A stretch of 62,378 nucleotides of DNA. Source: Nitrosomonadales bacterium (GTDB lineage: Bacteria; Pseudomonadota; Gammaproteobacteria; Burkholderiales; Nitrosomonadaceae). Below the pieces are notes generated by a model. That model saw only the letters and a program-made list of their open reading frames with translations, did not search any database and was not told where the DNA came from. How positions within the stretch are numbered: the stretch's first letter is position 1; each line of letters begins with the position of its first letter. Positions 1 through 8,964 of this stretch are shown one piece after another. The stretch is from assembly GCA_009886095.1 (NCBI GenBank), contig VFJL01000006.1:1-62378 (forward strand). Reading direction: 5' to 3'. Made by a program: the position numbers and the translations under genes.

Positions 1-64
1 CAAAAGATAAAAAAGATTTTTGGGTTTGAAGGTTTCCTCAGCGTCCTCCGCGTCCTCTGCGGTT
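1..64. repeat. Partial copy of GC-rich palindromic repeat (right arm)
   Basis: This stretch is identical to positions 215-278 and is cut by the left edge of the window. It carries an A-rich spacer end followed by the arm TTTCCTCAGCGTCCTCCGCG and its continuation to GCGGTT. The two right ends lie 214 bases apart, so the first two copies may be a tandem duplication. Function is unknown; elements of this look are common in betaproteobacterial intergenic DNA. Confidence 0.75.
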
Positions 65-155
65 CAGTAAGTTTTTAATTTTGTTGATTAGGGCAGGCAG
101 AGTGGATGTTTGACCATGAGCAAGCTCAAGACAGGTTTACAAATCAAGAGAACCG

Positions 156-278
156 TTAACCGCAGAGGATGCTGAGGAAAAGCAAAAGCAGAAGTAAAAG
201 CAAAAGCAAAAGCAAAAGATAAAAAAGATTTTTGGGTTTGAAGGTTTCCTCAGCGTCCTCCGCGTCCTCTGCGGTTAA
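156..278. repeat. Palindromic GAGGAC repeat, full copy upstream of trpC
   Basis: Inverted arms (TTAACCGCAGAGG... at 156-180 and the complementary arm at 245-278) enclose a purine-rich spacer of AGCAAA/AGAAGC-type hexamers. The right arm contains an extra GAGGACGC unit relative to the left. The transcript could fold into a long hairpin. It ends 29 bases before trpC. A copy of the same length and layout is found just after trpC. Confidence 0.75.
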
Positions 279-307
279 CGAAGTTTTTCATTTAACTAAA
301 GTTCGAG

Positions 308-1138
308 ATGTCTGACATTCTACAAAAAATCCTTGCTGTCAAAATACAGGAGGTCGCTGCAGCGAAAGCTGTCAAGCCTCTTGCCATGCTGCACGCCGCT
401 GCTGAAGCTGCCGGGCCACCACGGGATTTCACCGGTGCAATCCGCAAAAAAATTGCGGCCGGCCTGCCAGCGGTAATTGCGGAAATCAAGCGAGCCAGTC
501 CCAGCAAAGGGATTCTCCGCGAACATTTTATTCCGGCCAGCATCGCTGCCAGTTATGCGCAGCATGGCGCCGCCTGTCTTTCGGTATTGACCGACAGGCA
601 GTTCTTTCAGGGCAGCGCACAATACCTGGAGCAGGCGCGTGCCGCCTGTGATTTACCGGTGTTGCGTAAGGATTTCATGCTGGATGAATACCAGGTGGTG
701 GAAGCGCGCGCCATGGGAGCAGACTGTATTTTGCTGATCGTTGCAGCTTTTCATGTGCCAACTGTTTCGAGCGAGAGCCGGGAGGAGGCAGAAGCAGTCA
801 GTCGCATGCGCCAGCTCGAATCTGTTGCGCATTCACTTGGCATGGCAGTGCTGGTTGAAGTCCATGACAGGCTGGAACTGGAGCTTGCCCTGCAATTAGA
901 TACCCCGCTGATTGGTATCAACAACCGCAATTTGCGCACATTCGAAACACGGTTGGACGCCACGCTGCAACTGCTCGACTGTATTCCATCGGGACGCATT
1001 GTGGTTACCGAAAGCGGCATCCGTGCGCCCGCTGATGTCGCCCTGCTGTGCGCCCACCAAGTCAACGCCTTCCTGGTGGGCGAAGCCTGCATGCGTGCCG
1101 TCGACCCTGGGGTAGAACTGGCGCGGTTGTTTGCGTAG
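308..1138 (+). CDS. trpC: Indole-3-glycerol phosphate synthase
   Basis: TrpC closes the indole ring of 1-(2-carboxyphenylamino)-1-deoxyribulose 5-phosphate in tryptophan synthesis, in the cytosol. The 276-residue protein starts in the family manner ([16 protein letters not shown]) and shows the TIM-barrel landmarks: [10 protein letters not shown] near residue 60, [12 protein letters not shown] near 120, LIGINNRNL near 198 and VTESGI near 236. It is a little longer than usual because of an acidic stretch at about residues 152-170 (around [13 protein letters not shown]) between two barrel strands, which most homologues lack. No trpD or trpG is visible; they may lie left of the window. Palindromic repeats flank the gene on both sides. 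Confidence 0.95.
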   Translation: MSDILQKILAVKIQEVAAAKAVKPLAMLHAAAEAAGPPRDFTGAIRKKIAAGLPAVIAEIKRASPSKGILREHFIPASIAASYAQHGAACLSVLTDRQFFQGSAQYLEQARAACDLPVLRKDFMLDEYQVVEARAMGADCILLIVAAFHVPTVSSESREEAEAVSRMRQLESVAHSLGMAVLVEVHDRLELELALQLDTPLIGINNRNLRTFETRLDATLQLLDCIPSGRIVVTESGIRAPADVALLCAHQVNAFLVGEACMRAVDPGVELARLFA

Positions 1139-1155
1139 GTAAACTCAAGATCTTT

Positions 1156-1278
1156 CACCGCAGAGGACGCGGAGGACGCTGAGGAAAAACAGAAGCAGAA
1201 GCAGAAGCAGAAGATAAAAGATAAAAGATCTTGAGGTTTAAAGGTTTCCTCAGCGTCCTCCGCGTCCTCTGCGGTTAA
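1156..1278. repeat. Palindromic GAGGAC repeat, full copy downstream of trpC
   Basis: Left arm at 1156-1187 (CACCGCAGAGGACGCGGAGG and onward) and complementary right arm at 1245-1278 enclose a spacer of AGAAGC and AAAGAT repeats. The arms pair almost perfectly over about 32 bases. A degenerate arm may follow at 1296-1321. The element begins 18 bases after the trpC stop and could act as a terminator or RNA-stabilising hairpin, which is inference. Confidence 0.75.
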
Positions 1279-1560
1279 GAGAGTTTGCCTTTTGTTTTTC
1301 CTCTGCGCCCTCCCCGTTGAAAGTAGTTTTGCGGTATACTTCGTTTTCTTCAGTCGCATCCCAAAGGCATGTTGCATAAAAACAACACATCTTTCGGCCC
1401 CGTTCTAAAAATCTCTTGATTTCCTTGCTACCCGCAGTCGTCTTAGGCACAATTCATCCAACCTTCTCAAATCGAGGGGTCCAAGCTGCGGGACGCACTC
1501 CACCGCGAAACAGTCGGTGTGATGTAGCTCGTTGTTTCAACTTTAAAGGAGAATTTCCGC

Positions 1561-2784
1561 ATGAAAAAGAAACTGATTGCACTGGCAGTCGCTGGTGCGC
1601 TCGCGGCCCCGGTAGTTGCATCTGCGCAGGGGACGAACGTCACGATTTTTGGTCGTGTGCAGGCTGAATACAGTGGTGTCGATAATGGCAACACACCCTA
1701 TCAATCAGGTATCTCGGACAATGCCCGCGCATCGCGTTGGGGCCTGCAAATTACTGAAGATCTGGGCCGTGGCTTGAGAGCTAACGCCCGCATGGAAATG
1801 GGTCTGAACACTGGTGCCGGTTCGGCCTCCACCCCGCGTGAGCAGTGGGTCGGTCTGTCCCACAATAACTGGGGCGATGTGAAATTCGGTCGCGTTCAAT
1901 CACCGTTCAAGGATTTTGCCGGTGGTATGACGATTGATCCGTTTGCTTACACCACCCTGCAAGCCAACGGTGCTGGCGGCACGATGACCGGTAGCGCCAA
2001 TGGTATGGGTTCGGGCGCAAATGGTTTCGTCAACAGCGCGATCCGTTTCGACTCCGCTAAAGTGGAAGGTTTTTCATTCGCTGGTTTGTTGATGCCAGGT
2101 GACTCCAACAATTTTGACCCAACCGTGGCTGGCAACACCACCACTGGCATACAAGCTGCTGGTCTTGGCTCCAACGGTATGACCGGCGGCAAGGACGGCG
2201 AATTTGACGGCCAGGCCGCAGCCAAATATGCGGGTAACTACATGGGGCATGACTACACCGTGTTCGGCGGCTATTCACGCGATAATGCTAACCAAGCGCA
2301 AAAATTAGCTCTTGGTGTCAGAACCGAAGAAACCTGGCGTGTTGGCGGCACTTGGAAGTATGAAAACCTCAGCGTCGTCGGTCAGTACGAAAGAGTCAAC
2401 AACGCTATCGGCGCTGCGACTTGTACTTCAGCCGCAGCTCTGGCAGCCAATCCAATAGTCGCTAGCAGTGGGCAATGTAATTCCGCGATGAACGCAGGCG
2501 GCGACGGCAATATCTGGCACGTTGGTACCAACTACCAGTGGGGCAATACCCTGCTGGTGGCGCAAGGCGGCGCGATGACCGCTGAAGCGCTTGGCGCCAC
2601 AGCAGGACGTGATGCCAGAAGCTTCACCGTGGGCGCGATCCACAGCCTGAGCAAACGTACCAGCCTGTTTGGTGGTTATCAGCGTGTAACCCAAGGGGTG
2701 ACAAGCGCCAGTGATTCGTATGGTGGTTCTTATCAAGCAGGCAACCGCAACACCTGGACAATTGGTATGCGTCACAATTTCTAA
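1561..2784 (+). CDS. Outer-membrane porin (Gram-negative porin_4 type)
   Basis: A 407-residue general diffusion porin. It has a clear Sec signal peptide (MKKKLIALAVAGALAAPVVA, cleavage near SAQG) and then the usual first strand NVTIFGRVQAEY. The body has alternating beta-strand patterns, and the last residue is Phe (TIGMRHNF), as required for BAM-dependent outer-membrane assembly. A strong ribosome site (AAAGGAG) precedes the ATG. The gene stands alone and ends at a strong terminator. Substrate preference cannot be read from the sequence. Confidence 0.93.
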   Translation: MKKKLIALAVAGALAAPVVASAQGTNVTIFGRVQAEYSGVDNGNTPYQSGISDNARASRWGLQITEDLGRGLRANARMEMGLNTGAGSASTPREQWVGLSHNNWGDVKFGRVQSPFKDFAGGMTIDPFAYTTLQANGAGGTMTGSANGMGSGANGFVNSAIRFDSAKVEGFSFAGLLMPGDSNNFDPTVAGNTTTGIQAAGLGSNGMTGGKDGEFDGQAAAKYAGNYMGHDYTVFGGYSRDNANQAQKLALGVRTEETWRVGGTWKYENLSVVGQYERVNNAIGAATCTSAAALAANPIVASSGQCNSAMNAGGDGNIWHVGTNYQWGNTLLVAQGGAMTAEALGATAGRDARSFTVGAIHSLSKRTSLFGGYQRVTQGVTSASDSYGGSYQAGNRNTWTIGMRHNF

Positions 2785-2802
2785 TCGAGTCTTGATTAGT
2801 TT

Positions 2803-2833
2803 AAAATGGAGCGCTACGGCGCTCCATTTTTTT
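2803..2833 (+). terminator. Rho-independent terminator of the porin gene
   Basis: A perfect stem, AATGGAGCGC paired with GCGCTCCATT, has a four-base loop TACG and runs directly into seven T residues. It lies 20 bases after the porin stop codon. Confidence 0.93.
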
Positions 2834-2991
2834 GTCTGTTTTCTTACTCAGACTAATAGTTACTTTAAAATTTTTGATACAGGCTGCACAGTTTGGAGCT
2901 ACAGCTATAACCCTGTCGCTGCCAAGTGTTTAATTTATGTGACATACGTGCTAGTATTTCGCACTTGGCGCTATGGCAATGCAACAGAGTA

Positions 2992-3049
2992 AGGAATCTC
3001 TGAACAAATAACTCCGCCGCGCTTGCGTGGGATTTGTTCAGAGATTCCT
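2992..3049. mobile_element. Short hairpin derivative of a TA-flanked MITE upstream of ispH
   Basis: Perfect 18-base inverted arms (AGGAATCTCTGAACAAAT at 2992-3009 and its complement at 3032-3049) surround 22 bases. TA precedes the left arm; TG follows the right. The arms closely match the ends of the longer element inside mlaA at 8975-9161, so this is probably an internally deleted member of that family. It sits 26 bases before the ispH start and would form a hairpin in the 5' leader. Confidence 0.7.
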
Positions 3050-3075
3050 TGATACAAGAGACAAGGGGGATTGAC

Positions 3076-4014
3076 ATGCAAGCAGTACTCGCCAATCCCA
3101 GAGGGTTCTGCGCTGGGGTGGTGCGCGCCATCGAGATCGTCGAGCAGGCATTGGTGCTTTATGGTGCGCCGATTTACGTGCTGCACCAGATCGTGCATAA
3201 CCAACGGGTGATCCATGACCTGGAAGCACGCGGCGTGGTCTTTACCGAAGAGATGGAGAGTATTCCATCCGGTGCGGTGACGGTGCTCAGTGCTCACGGC
3301 GTATCCGACGCGGTCATGAAAGCTGCGCATAAGCAAGGTCTGGAAGTGATCGATGCGACTTGTCCGCTGGTCACCAAGGTGCATTTGCAGGCGCAACGTT
3401 ACAGTAAAGATGCATACGAGGTGATAATCATCGGCCACCGTGGCCATGTCGAGGTGGAAGGCACCTATGGGCGGGTACGCGGACCAGTACAGGTGGTGGG
3501 CTCGATCGAAGATGTGGCCACACTGAAAGTGGCCGACTCACGCCGGGTGGCCTATGTTACTCAGACTACGCTCAGTCTGGATGATACCCGCGCCATCGTA
3601 GAGGCCATGAAACAGCGCTTTCCGGACGTGCGCGGGCCGGAATTGTCGGATATCTGCTATGCGACCCAGAACCGCCAGAATGCGGTACGCACGCTGGCCG
3701 CCAAAGTGGATGTCATTTTGGTGGTGGGCGCGCGCAACAGTTCCAATTCCGCACGTTTGCGGGAAGTCGGCGAAATGAGTGGGGTAAGCGCTTATTTGAT
3801 TCAGGACGCGGATGAGATTTCTCCGGACTGGTTTGTCCGCAGCTCGCGCATTGGTGTGACGGCAGGAGCTTCCACCCCCGAGGTGCTGGTGCAGGGTGTG
3901 CTGGATCGTCTGCAGGAGCTGGGAGTAAGCCAGATCGACGAGTTAGAGGGAGTGCCTGAAGCGATTACATTCAGACTGCCGGCGGCGCTGTTGCGACGCC
4001 AGAAGTCGGCATAA
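3076..4014 (+). CDS. ispH: 4-hydroxy-3-methylbut-2-enyl diphosphate reductase
   Basis: IspH (LytB) makes IPP and DMAPP in the last step of the MEP pathway, using a 4Fe-4S cluster. The 312-residue protein begins MQAVLANPRGFCAGV. The three cluster cysteines are visible: FCAGV near residue 12, DATCPLVTK near 96 and DICYATQNRQ near 197. The start at 3076 is chosen because of the ribosome site AAGGGGGA and family agreement; a longer reading from 3034 would begin inside the upstream inverted repeat. It heads the hopanoid gene cluster, which fits the high isoprenoid demand of that pathway. Confidence 0.95.
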   Translation: MQAVLANPRGFCAGVVRAIEIVEQALVLYGAPIYVLHQIVHNQRVIHDLEARGVVFTEEMESIPSGAVTVLSAHGVSDAVMKAAHKQGLEVIDATCPLVTKVHLQAQRYSKDAYEVIIIGHRGHVEVEGTYGRVRGPVQVVGSIEDVATLKVADSRRVAYVTQTTLSLDDTRAIVEAMKQRFPDVRGPELSDICYATQNRQNAVRTLAAKVDVILVVGARNSSNSARLREVGEMSGVSAYLIQDADEISPDWFVRSSRIGVTAGASTPEVLVQGVLDRLQELGVSQIDELEGVPEAITFRLPAALLRRQKSA

Positions 4015-4089
4015 ATATCAACAGAAATTGAAAGCAATCATTGTGCGCAGCTAGCATAGTTTAGTGAAGTTTTTTTGGAGGGGATGCAC

Positions 4090-5259
4090 GTGGGAGTTCC
4101 TTTACGTCAACAAATAGCGGTCGGCAGTTACCTGATCAAACAAAAATTGCTGGGGATCAAGAAGTATCCCCTGGTGCTGATGCTGGAGCCTTTGTTTAAA
4201 TGCAATCTGGCCTGTGCGGGCTGCGGCAAAATCGACTATCCGGACGAGATACTGGACAAGCGTCTTTCGTTTGAAGAATGCATGCAGGCTGTCGATGAGT
4301 GTGGTGCGCCGATGGTATCGATTCCGGGCGGTGAGCCGCTGATCCACAAGGAAATGCCGCAAATCGTGGCAGGTATCATTGCCCGCAAGAAGTATGTTTA
4401 TCTGTGCACCAATGCATTGTTATTGAAAAAGAGAATTGACGACTATACGCCGTCTCCTTATTTGACTTTCTCCATCCATCTCGATGGCATGAAAGAACGG
4501 CATGATAATTCGGTGTGTCAGGAAGGTGTGTTTGATCGGGCAGTCGAGGCGATAAAGCTGGCGCTGGGAAAAGGTTTCAGGGTCACCATCAACTGTACTC
4601 TGTTTCAGGGCGAAACCCCGAAGGACGTTGCCGAGTTTCTCGATTATGCCATGGAGCTAGGTGTTGAGGGTGCAACCATCGCGCCCGGATTCAGCTACGA
4701 ACGCGCTCCGCAGCAAGGTATTTTTATTAAAGGCGAAGATACCAAGAAATTATTCCGGGGTATTTTTGAAATCGGCAAGACGCGCAAATGGAAGCTGAAT
4801 CACTCGTCGCTCTATCTTGATTTCCTGGCGGGCAATCAGCGGTATGAGTGTACCCCTTGGGGCAACCCGACGCGCAATGTGTTTGGCTGGCAAAAACCCT
4901 GTTATTTATTGGCAGATGAAGGTTATGCGGCCACTTTCCAGGAGTTGCTGGATGACACGCCCTGGGATAAGTATGGCAACAGCAGTAACCCCAAGTGCGC
5001 ACAATGCATGGCGCATTGTGGCTATGAAGCAACCGCCGTTGAAGACATGCTGCAACATCCACTCAAAGCATTCGGGGTATCGCTGCGTGGTCCCCGCACG
5101 GAAGGCGCCATGGCACCAGAGCTGCCGCGCACGTATGACATTTCCCTGGCGCACAAAGCTGGTAGAAAAGAATTTCCCATCCCGGTAGTGGTTGAACGTA
5201 AAGCGGGTGCAATGGATGCTGCATCCAGCAGACCGATTGCTACGGGCACTGACGGGTAA
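4090..5259 (+). CDS. hpnH: Adenosylhopane synthase HpnH (radical SAM)
   Basis: HpnH joins the 5'-deoxyadenosyl group to diploptene, giving adenosylhopane, the first step of side-chain building in bacteriohopanepolyols. The radical-SAM motif is CNLACAGC (Cx3Cx2C) near residue 40, preceded by the family phrase YPLVLMLEPLFKCN. A second cysteine group (CAQCMAHCGYE) lies near residue 305, where SPASM-like family members have one. A GTG at 4090 gives the family start MGVPL and sits eight bases after GGAGG; an ATG at 4084 is too close to that site. The protein has 389 residues. It follows ispH and precedes hpnM. Confidence 0.93.
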   Translation: MGVPLRQQIAVGSYLIKQKLLGIKKYPLVLMLEPLFKCNLACAGCGKIDYPDEILDKRLSFEECMQAVDECGAPMVSIPGGEPLIHKEMPQIVAGIIARKKYVYLCTNALLLKKRIDDYTPSPYLTFSIHLDGMKERHDNSVCQEGVFDRAVEAIKLALGKGFRVTINCTLFQGETPKDVAEFLDYAMELGVEGATIAPGFSYERAPQQGIFIKGEDTKKLFRGIFEIGKTRKWKLNHSSLYLDFLAGNQRYECTPWGNPTRNVFGWQKPCYLLADEGYAATFQELLDDTPWDKYGNSSNPKCAQCMAHCGYEATAVEDMLQHPLKAFGVSLRGPRTEGAMAPELPRTYDISLAHKAGRKEFPIPVVVERKAGAMDAASSRPIATGTDG

Positions 5260-5330
5260 TAAACGTCTGCCCCCTGAATCCGGCGCGTCGAGCGTATTGA
5301 GAGGTGCCTTTTACTGGAAAGGTTACCAAT

Positions 5331-5963
5331 GTGAAAATCTTCCCCGGAATAAAATCTGTTTTGAACTTGTGGGTGATCGCAGTCATGCTGCTGGTCACCA
5401 CTTCCCTGTCCTGGGCTCAGAAGCCGGAGTCGGGCAGTCCCGAGCAGGTGATACAGCGTTTTCATGAAACGTTGCTTGAGGCGATGCGCGAGGGCAGCAA
5501 GCTGGGCTATCGAGGCCGCCTCGAGCTTCTGGCGCCTGCTATAGAGCGTTCGCATGATCTTGATTTTATCGCACGCACCACTCTGGGGAGCCACTGGACC
5601 AAACTAGACCCGGAGCAGCAGCGCATTTTCATCGCTACCTTCCGGCAACTCAGCATCAGCAGCTATGCAGAATGGTTCAAAAGCCACGAAGGGGAACGTT
5701 TTGAATTGGTGGAGCAACAACCTATGCCACGGGATCAGGTGTTGGTGCGGAGCCGGTTGATCCCGGCAAAGGGAGAGGTCGTGCGCTTTGACTATGTTCT
5801 GCGTCAGACGAAAGACGGCTGGCGCATCATCAACATCATGGCTGATGGTGTCAGCGACCTTGCACTGAAACGTGTCGAGTACCGTGCCGTCCTCGAGCGG
5901 GATAGCTTTCCGGCGCTCATCGACATGCTCAAGAAAAAGATCGTTCGGAGCGAGCAGAATTAA
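5331..5963 (+). CDS. hpnM: Hopanoid-associated MlaC/Ttg2D-like periplasmic lipid carrier HpnM
   Basis: A 210-residue secreted protein of the MlaC/Ttg2D family, which shuttles lipids across the periplasm. The GTG at 5331 gives a short signal peptide (MKIFPGIKSVLNLW...SLSWAQ). The mature part has family phrases FIARTTLGSHW, AEWFKSHEGERF and GWRIINIMADGVSDLALKR. A GTG at 5304 would add nine residues and is less likely. Its position between hpnH and the RND exporter gene hpnN is the standard hopanoid-cluster context, suggesting transfer of hopanoids to the outer membrane. Confidence 0.88.
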   Translation: MKIFPGIKSVLNLWVIAVMLLVTTSLSWAQKPESGSPEQVIQRFHETLLEAMREGSKLGYRGRLELLAPAIERSHDLDFIARTTLGSHWTKLDPEQQRIFIATFRQLSISSYAEWFKSHEGERFELVEQQPMPRDQVLVRSRLIPAKGEVVRFDYVLRQTKDGWRIINIMADGVSDLALKRVEYRAVLERDSFPALIDMLKKKIVRSEQN

Positions 5964-5984
5964 GGAAGCGCAGATTAAATCCGT

Positions 5985-6036
5985 TCGCATTGCCCCTTCG
6001 ACTTTGCTCAGGACTGAAGGCGTTGTCGAAATGCGA
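5985..6036. repeat. Small inverted repeat between hpnM and hpnN
   Basis: Arms TCGCATT (5985-5991) and AATGCGA (6030-6036) surround CTTCGACTTTGCTCAGGAC, a phrase typical of short intergenic repeats found in many proteobacteria. It is the only copy in the window. A hairpin here could separate expression of hpnM from hpnN; this is inference. Confidence 0.4.
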
Positions 6037-6060
6037 CCGTTGCGAGCTGCCTCCTGAAGG

Positions 6061-8730
6061 ATGACTGCAATAGTGCAATCTCCGCATAGCCGTAGTTACA
6101 GTATCTTCGCGCGCTGGGTCGCTGCTTCCTATCACCACGCCGCATGGGTCTTGCTGGCATCGCTGCTGATTGCGGTGGCATGCGGCGTATACACATCGCG
6201 TAATCTGGGTATGAATAGCGATACCACAGATATGCTCTCAGAGCACCTGCCGTTTCGCGCCAATTACAAGCACTATAAGAATACGTTTCCGCAGGATCAG
6301 GACATGGACACCCTGGTGCTGGTGCTGGACGCCCCCACGCCTGAGCAGGCGCATGATGCTACCAAGCGCCTGGCAGAGCGCCTGAAAGAAGACACCGTAA
6401 ATATTAGAAATATTTATCTTCCAAACGGAGATGCTTTTTTCGAGCGCAATGGCCTGCTTTACGAAAGCATACCGGAACTTGGACGCATCACTGATCGACT
6501 GGCGGCCGCACAACCGCTGATCGCAAAAATTGCCGGCAATCCCACTCTGCATACTTTCGCCACCATGCTTACGGAAGCAGTGGAAGCGTTGCGTGCAGGA
6601 CGTAGTTTGGAACTGGATTCAGTGCTGGGTGGGGTAAGCGCAACTCTGGATGCAAGACTCGCCGGTGTACCGCGGGCGCTGTCATGGCAAGTATTGTTTC
6701 GTGGCGAGGCACAGAAAAATTCCTACCGGGAGTTGATGACGGTGCAGCCGAAGCTGGACTACACTCAGCTATCGGCAGCGGAACAGCCGATTGCGGCACT
6801 GCGCGCTACGGCACGGGATCTTGGTTTGACGGATGATGGCTCGGTGCGGCTGCGCGTTACCGGCGATGTGGCGCTAGCTGACGAGGAACTCAGAAGTGCG
6901 ATGCTTGGCACGGAATACGCCGGGCTGCTTGCAGTGGTGCTGGTAGCGGGGGTGCTTTATATCGCGCTGCACACGGCCGGCTTAATCCTCGCCGTGCTGC
7001 TCAGTCTGGTGCTGGGCCTGCTGCTCACAGCGGCTTTCGCCACTGCGGCGGTTGGTCATCTGAATGTCATCTCGATTGCATTTGCGGTGCTCTATGTAGG
7101 CCTCGGTGTGGATTATGCAATCCATTTCCTGCTGCGCTATCGCGAGTTACTGGAAGAGGCGCAGCCAACGGTGAAAGCTTTGCAGGAAGCTGGTGGCGAT
7201 ACCGGGCACTCACTATTTTTGTGTGCAATCACTACCGCTATCGGCTTTTACGCATTTATGCCTACCGCCTACCGTGGCGTTGCGGAGCTGGGATTGATCG
7301 CAGGTACCGGTATGCTGATCAGCCTGGTGGTTACCCTTACGCTGGCACCCGCCCTGCAACGTTATTTCCCGACACGACCTGCAGCAGTATCAACTGGCGC
7401 AGAGAGTTTTCTGGGTAGGGTGCTCCAGTTACCTCTGAGGTGGCGCAAAGTGGTCTATGTCGGCACTTTGGCCGGATTGCTCGCGGCGGTGGCGGTATTT
7501 CCCCGGATTGAGTTCGACTATAACTTGCTGAATTTGCAGGATCAGCGAGGAGAGGCTGTGCAGACTTTCCGGGAACTGCTGGCAGAAGCCGAGCATACAC
7601 CCTGGCATGCGGTTGCGTTGGCTGATGGTGAGGAAGAGGCGAGTCGTCTGACACAGCGTTTGACGAGTCTGCCGGAAGTGAGCAAAGTGGTCACGATTCT
7701 TGATTTTGTGCCCACAGAGCAGGAGGAGAAGCTGGCTCTCATCGAAGAGATGGCGCTCACGCTGGGACCGCTCACGCTTCCGGCAGCACCATCAGCAGCA
7801 AACCAATACACGCCAGCGCAGCAGCGCGCTGCACTGGATGCGCTGAGCGTAGCGCTGGATCGGTTCATCGCCGAACGGCCCGAGCACCCCGCGTTGCCGG
7901 CAGCTCGCAGCCTCAGGACATCGTTGGGTGCGCTGCTCGCCGTTGTCGATGCAGCGACTGGCACCGACGATAAGAACAAACTGCTGCATGCAGTTGGCAA
8001 AGATTTGCTAGCTTTGTTGCCCGATGCCATGCAGCGCTTGCACACTTCAATTGAAGCTGTCCCGTTCAATCAGCAACAGCTGCCCAAAGCTTTGCAAACG
8101 CGCTGGCACAGCCAGACGGGGCAATACCGGATCGCAATTTATCCGGCAGAGAATGTCAATGATAACCAGGCACTGCGACGTTTCGTGCGGGCGGTGCAAC
8201 AAGAGGCACCGCAAGCTACCGGCGCACCAGTGATAAGCTTGGAGGCAGGCGAAGCGGTGATACAGGCATTCATCCTGGCCTTCTCGTTGGCGCTGGCGGG
8301 GATTACCATAATACTTCTGGTAATGTTGCGCAGTGTGGTATTTACCCTATTGGTGTTGATCCCGCTTTTGTTGGCCGCTCTATTCACTGGTGCTGCGACA
8401 GTATTGCTGGGGGTTCAGTTCAACTTTGCCAATATCATTGCCTTGCCGCTGCTGCTGGGTATCGGTATCGACAGTGGCCTCCACATGGTGCAACGAAGCC
8501 GTAGTCACGGGATGACCCACGAAGACCTGATGCACACCAGCACCACGCGCGCCACTTTTTACAGCGCGTTAACCACGCTGGTCGGGTTCGGTAGTCTGGC
8601 ATTCTCATCACATCAGGGTACCGCCAGCATGGGAGTATTGCTCACTATAGGGCTGGCGCTTACGCTGATCTGTATCCTGGTCATATTGCCGGTGTTGCTG
8701 GCGACTGCGGCCCAGAGTACAAGTTCATGA
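6061..8730 (+). CDS. hpnN: Hopanoid transporter HpnN (RND superfamily)
   Basis: HpnN is an inner-membrane RND protein that moves hopanoids towards the outer membrane. The 889-residue product has the internal duplication of the family: an N-terminal membrane helix (residues 20-45), a periplasmic loop, a helical block at about 280-430 (with NVISIAFAVLYVGLGVDYAIHFL), another periplasmic loop, and a second block at about 740-885 (with NIIALPLLLGIGIDSGLHMV). The paired GVDYAIH and GIDSGLH phrases are the RND/MMPL core motifs. The start has the ribosome site CTGAAGG. It follows hpnM in the same direction. Confidence 0.92.
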   Translation: MTAIVQSPHSRSYSIFARWVAASYHHAAWVLLASLLIAVACGVYTSRNLGMNSDTTDMLSEHLPFRANYKHYKNTFPQDQDMDTLVLVLDAPTPEQAHDATKRLAERLKEDTVNIRNIYLPNGDAFFERNGLLYESIPELGRITDRLAAAQPLIAKIAGNPTLHTFATMLTEAVEALRAGRSLELDSVLGGVSATLDARLAGVPRALSWQVLFRGEAQKNSYRELMTVQPKLDYTQLSAAEQPIAALRATARDLGLTDDGSVRLRVTGDVALADEELRSAMLGTEYAGLLAVVLVAGVLYIALHTAGLILAVLLSLVLGLLLTAAFATAAVGHLNVISIAFAVLYVGLGVDYAIHFLLRYRELLEEAQPTVKALQEAGGDTGHSLFLCAITTAIGFYAFMPTAYRGVAELGLIAGTGMLISLVVTLTLAPALQRYFPTRPAAVSTGAESFLGRVLQLPLRWRKVVYVGTLAGLLAAVAVFPRIEFDYNLLNLQDQRGEAVQTFRELLAEAEHTPWHAVALADGEEEASRLTQRLTSLPEVSKVVTILDFVPTEQEEKLALIEEMALTLGPLTLPAAPSAANQYTPAQQRAALDALSVALDRFIAERPEHPALPAARSLRTSLGALLAVVDAATGTDDKNKLLHAVGKDLLALLPDAMQRLHTSIEAVPFNQQQLPKALQTRWHSQTGQYRIAIYPAENVNDNQALRRFVRAVQQEAPQATGAPVISLEAGEAVIQAFILAFSLALAGITIILLVMLRSVVFTLLVLIPLLLAALFTGAATVLLGVQFNFANIIALPLLLGIGIDSGLHMVQRSRSHGMTHEDLMHTSTTRATFYSALTTLVGFGSLAFSSHQGTASMGVLLTIGLALTLICILVILPVLLATAAQSTSS

Positions 8731-8964
8731 ACCGGGTTCTCCAGAGACTCCAAGTGTCATGCACTGGCGGATGGAAGTGAGTGACTGGCGAATGGCGAGC
8801 GGAGAGCAGGTTATATGCCGACTACCTTATTTGCAGCAAATCTGAGAAAATAAAATCTGTGCACCAATTCAATAGTTTTTGTTTATACTTCGCACCCTGA
8901 ATCGAATGCCGCATTACAGAACGGAACAAGATCAACGGGAGAACAACACACCTGATATCTGATC

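Noticed and set aside
1-280. Possible CRISPR array from the regular repeats
   Set aside because: The repeats are few, palindromic over their whole length and not separated by unique spacers of constant length; there are no cas genes.
751-1377. 208-codon minus-strand reading over trpC and the repeat
   Set aside because: It runs antisense to the well-supported trpC and through a low-complexity palindromic repeat, giving an artificial Cys/Phe-rich stretch.
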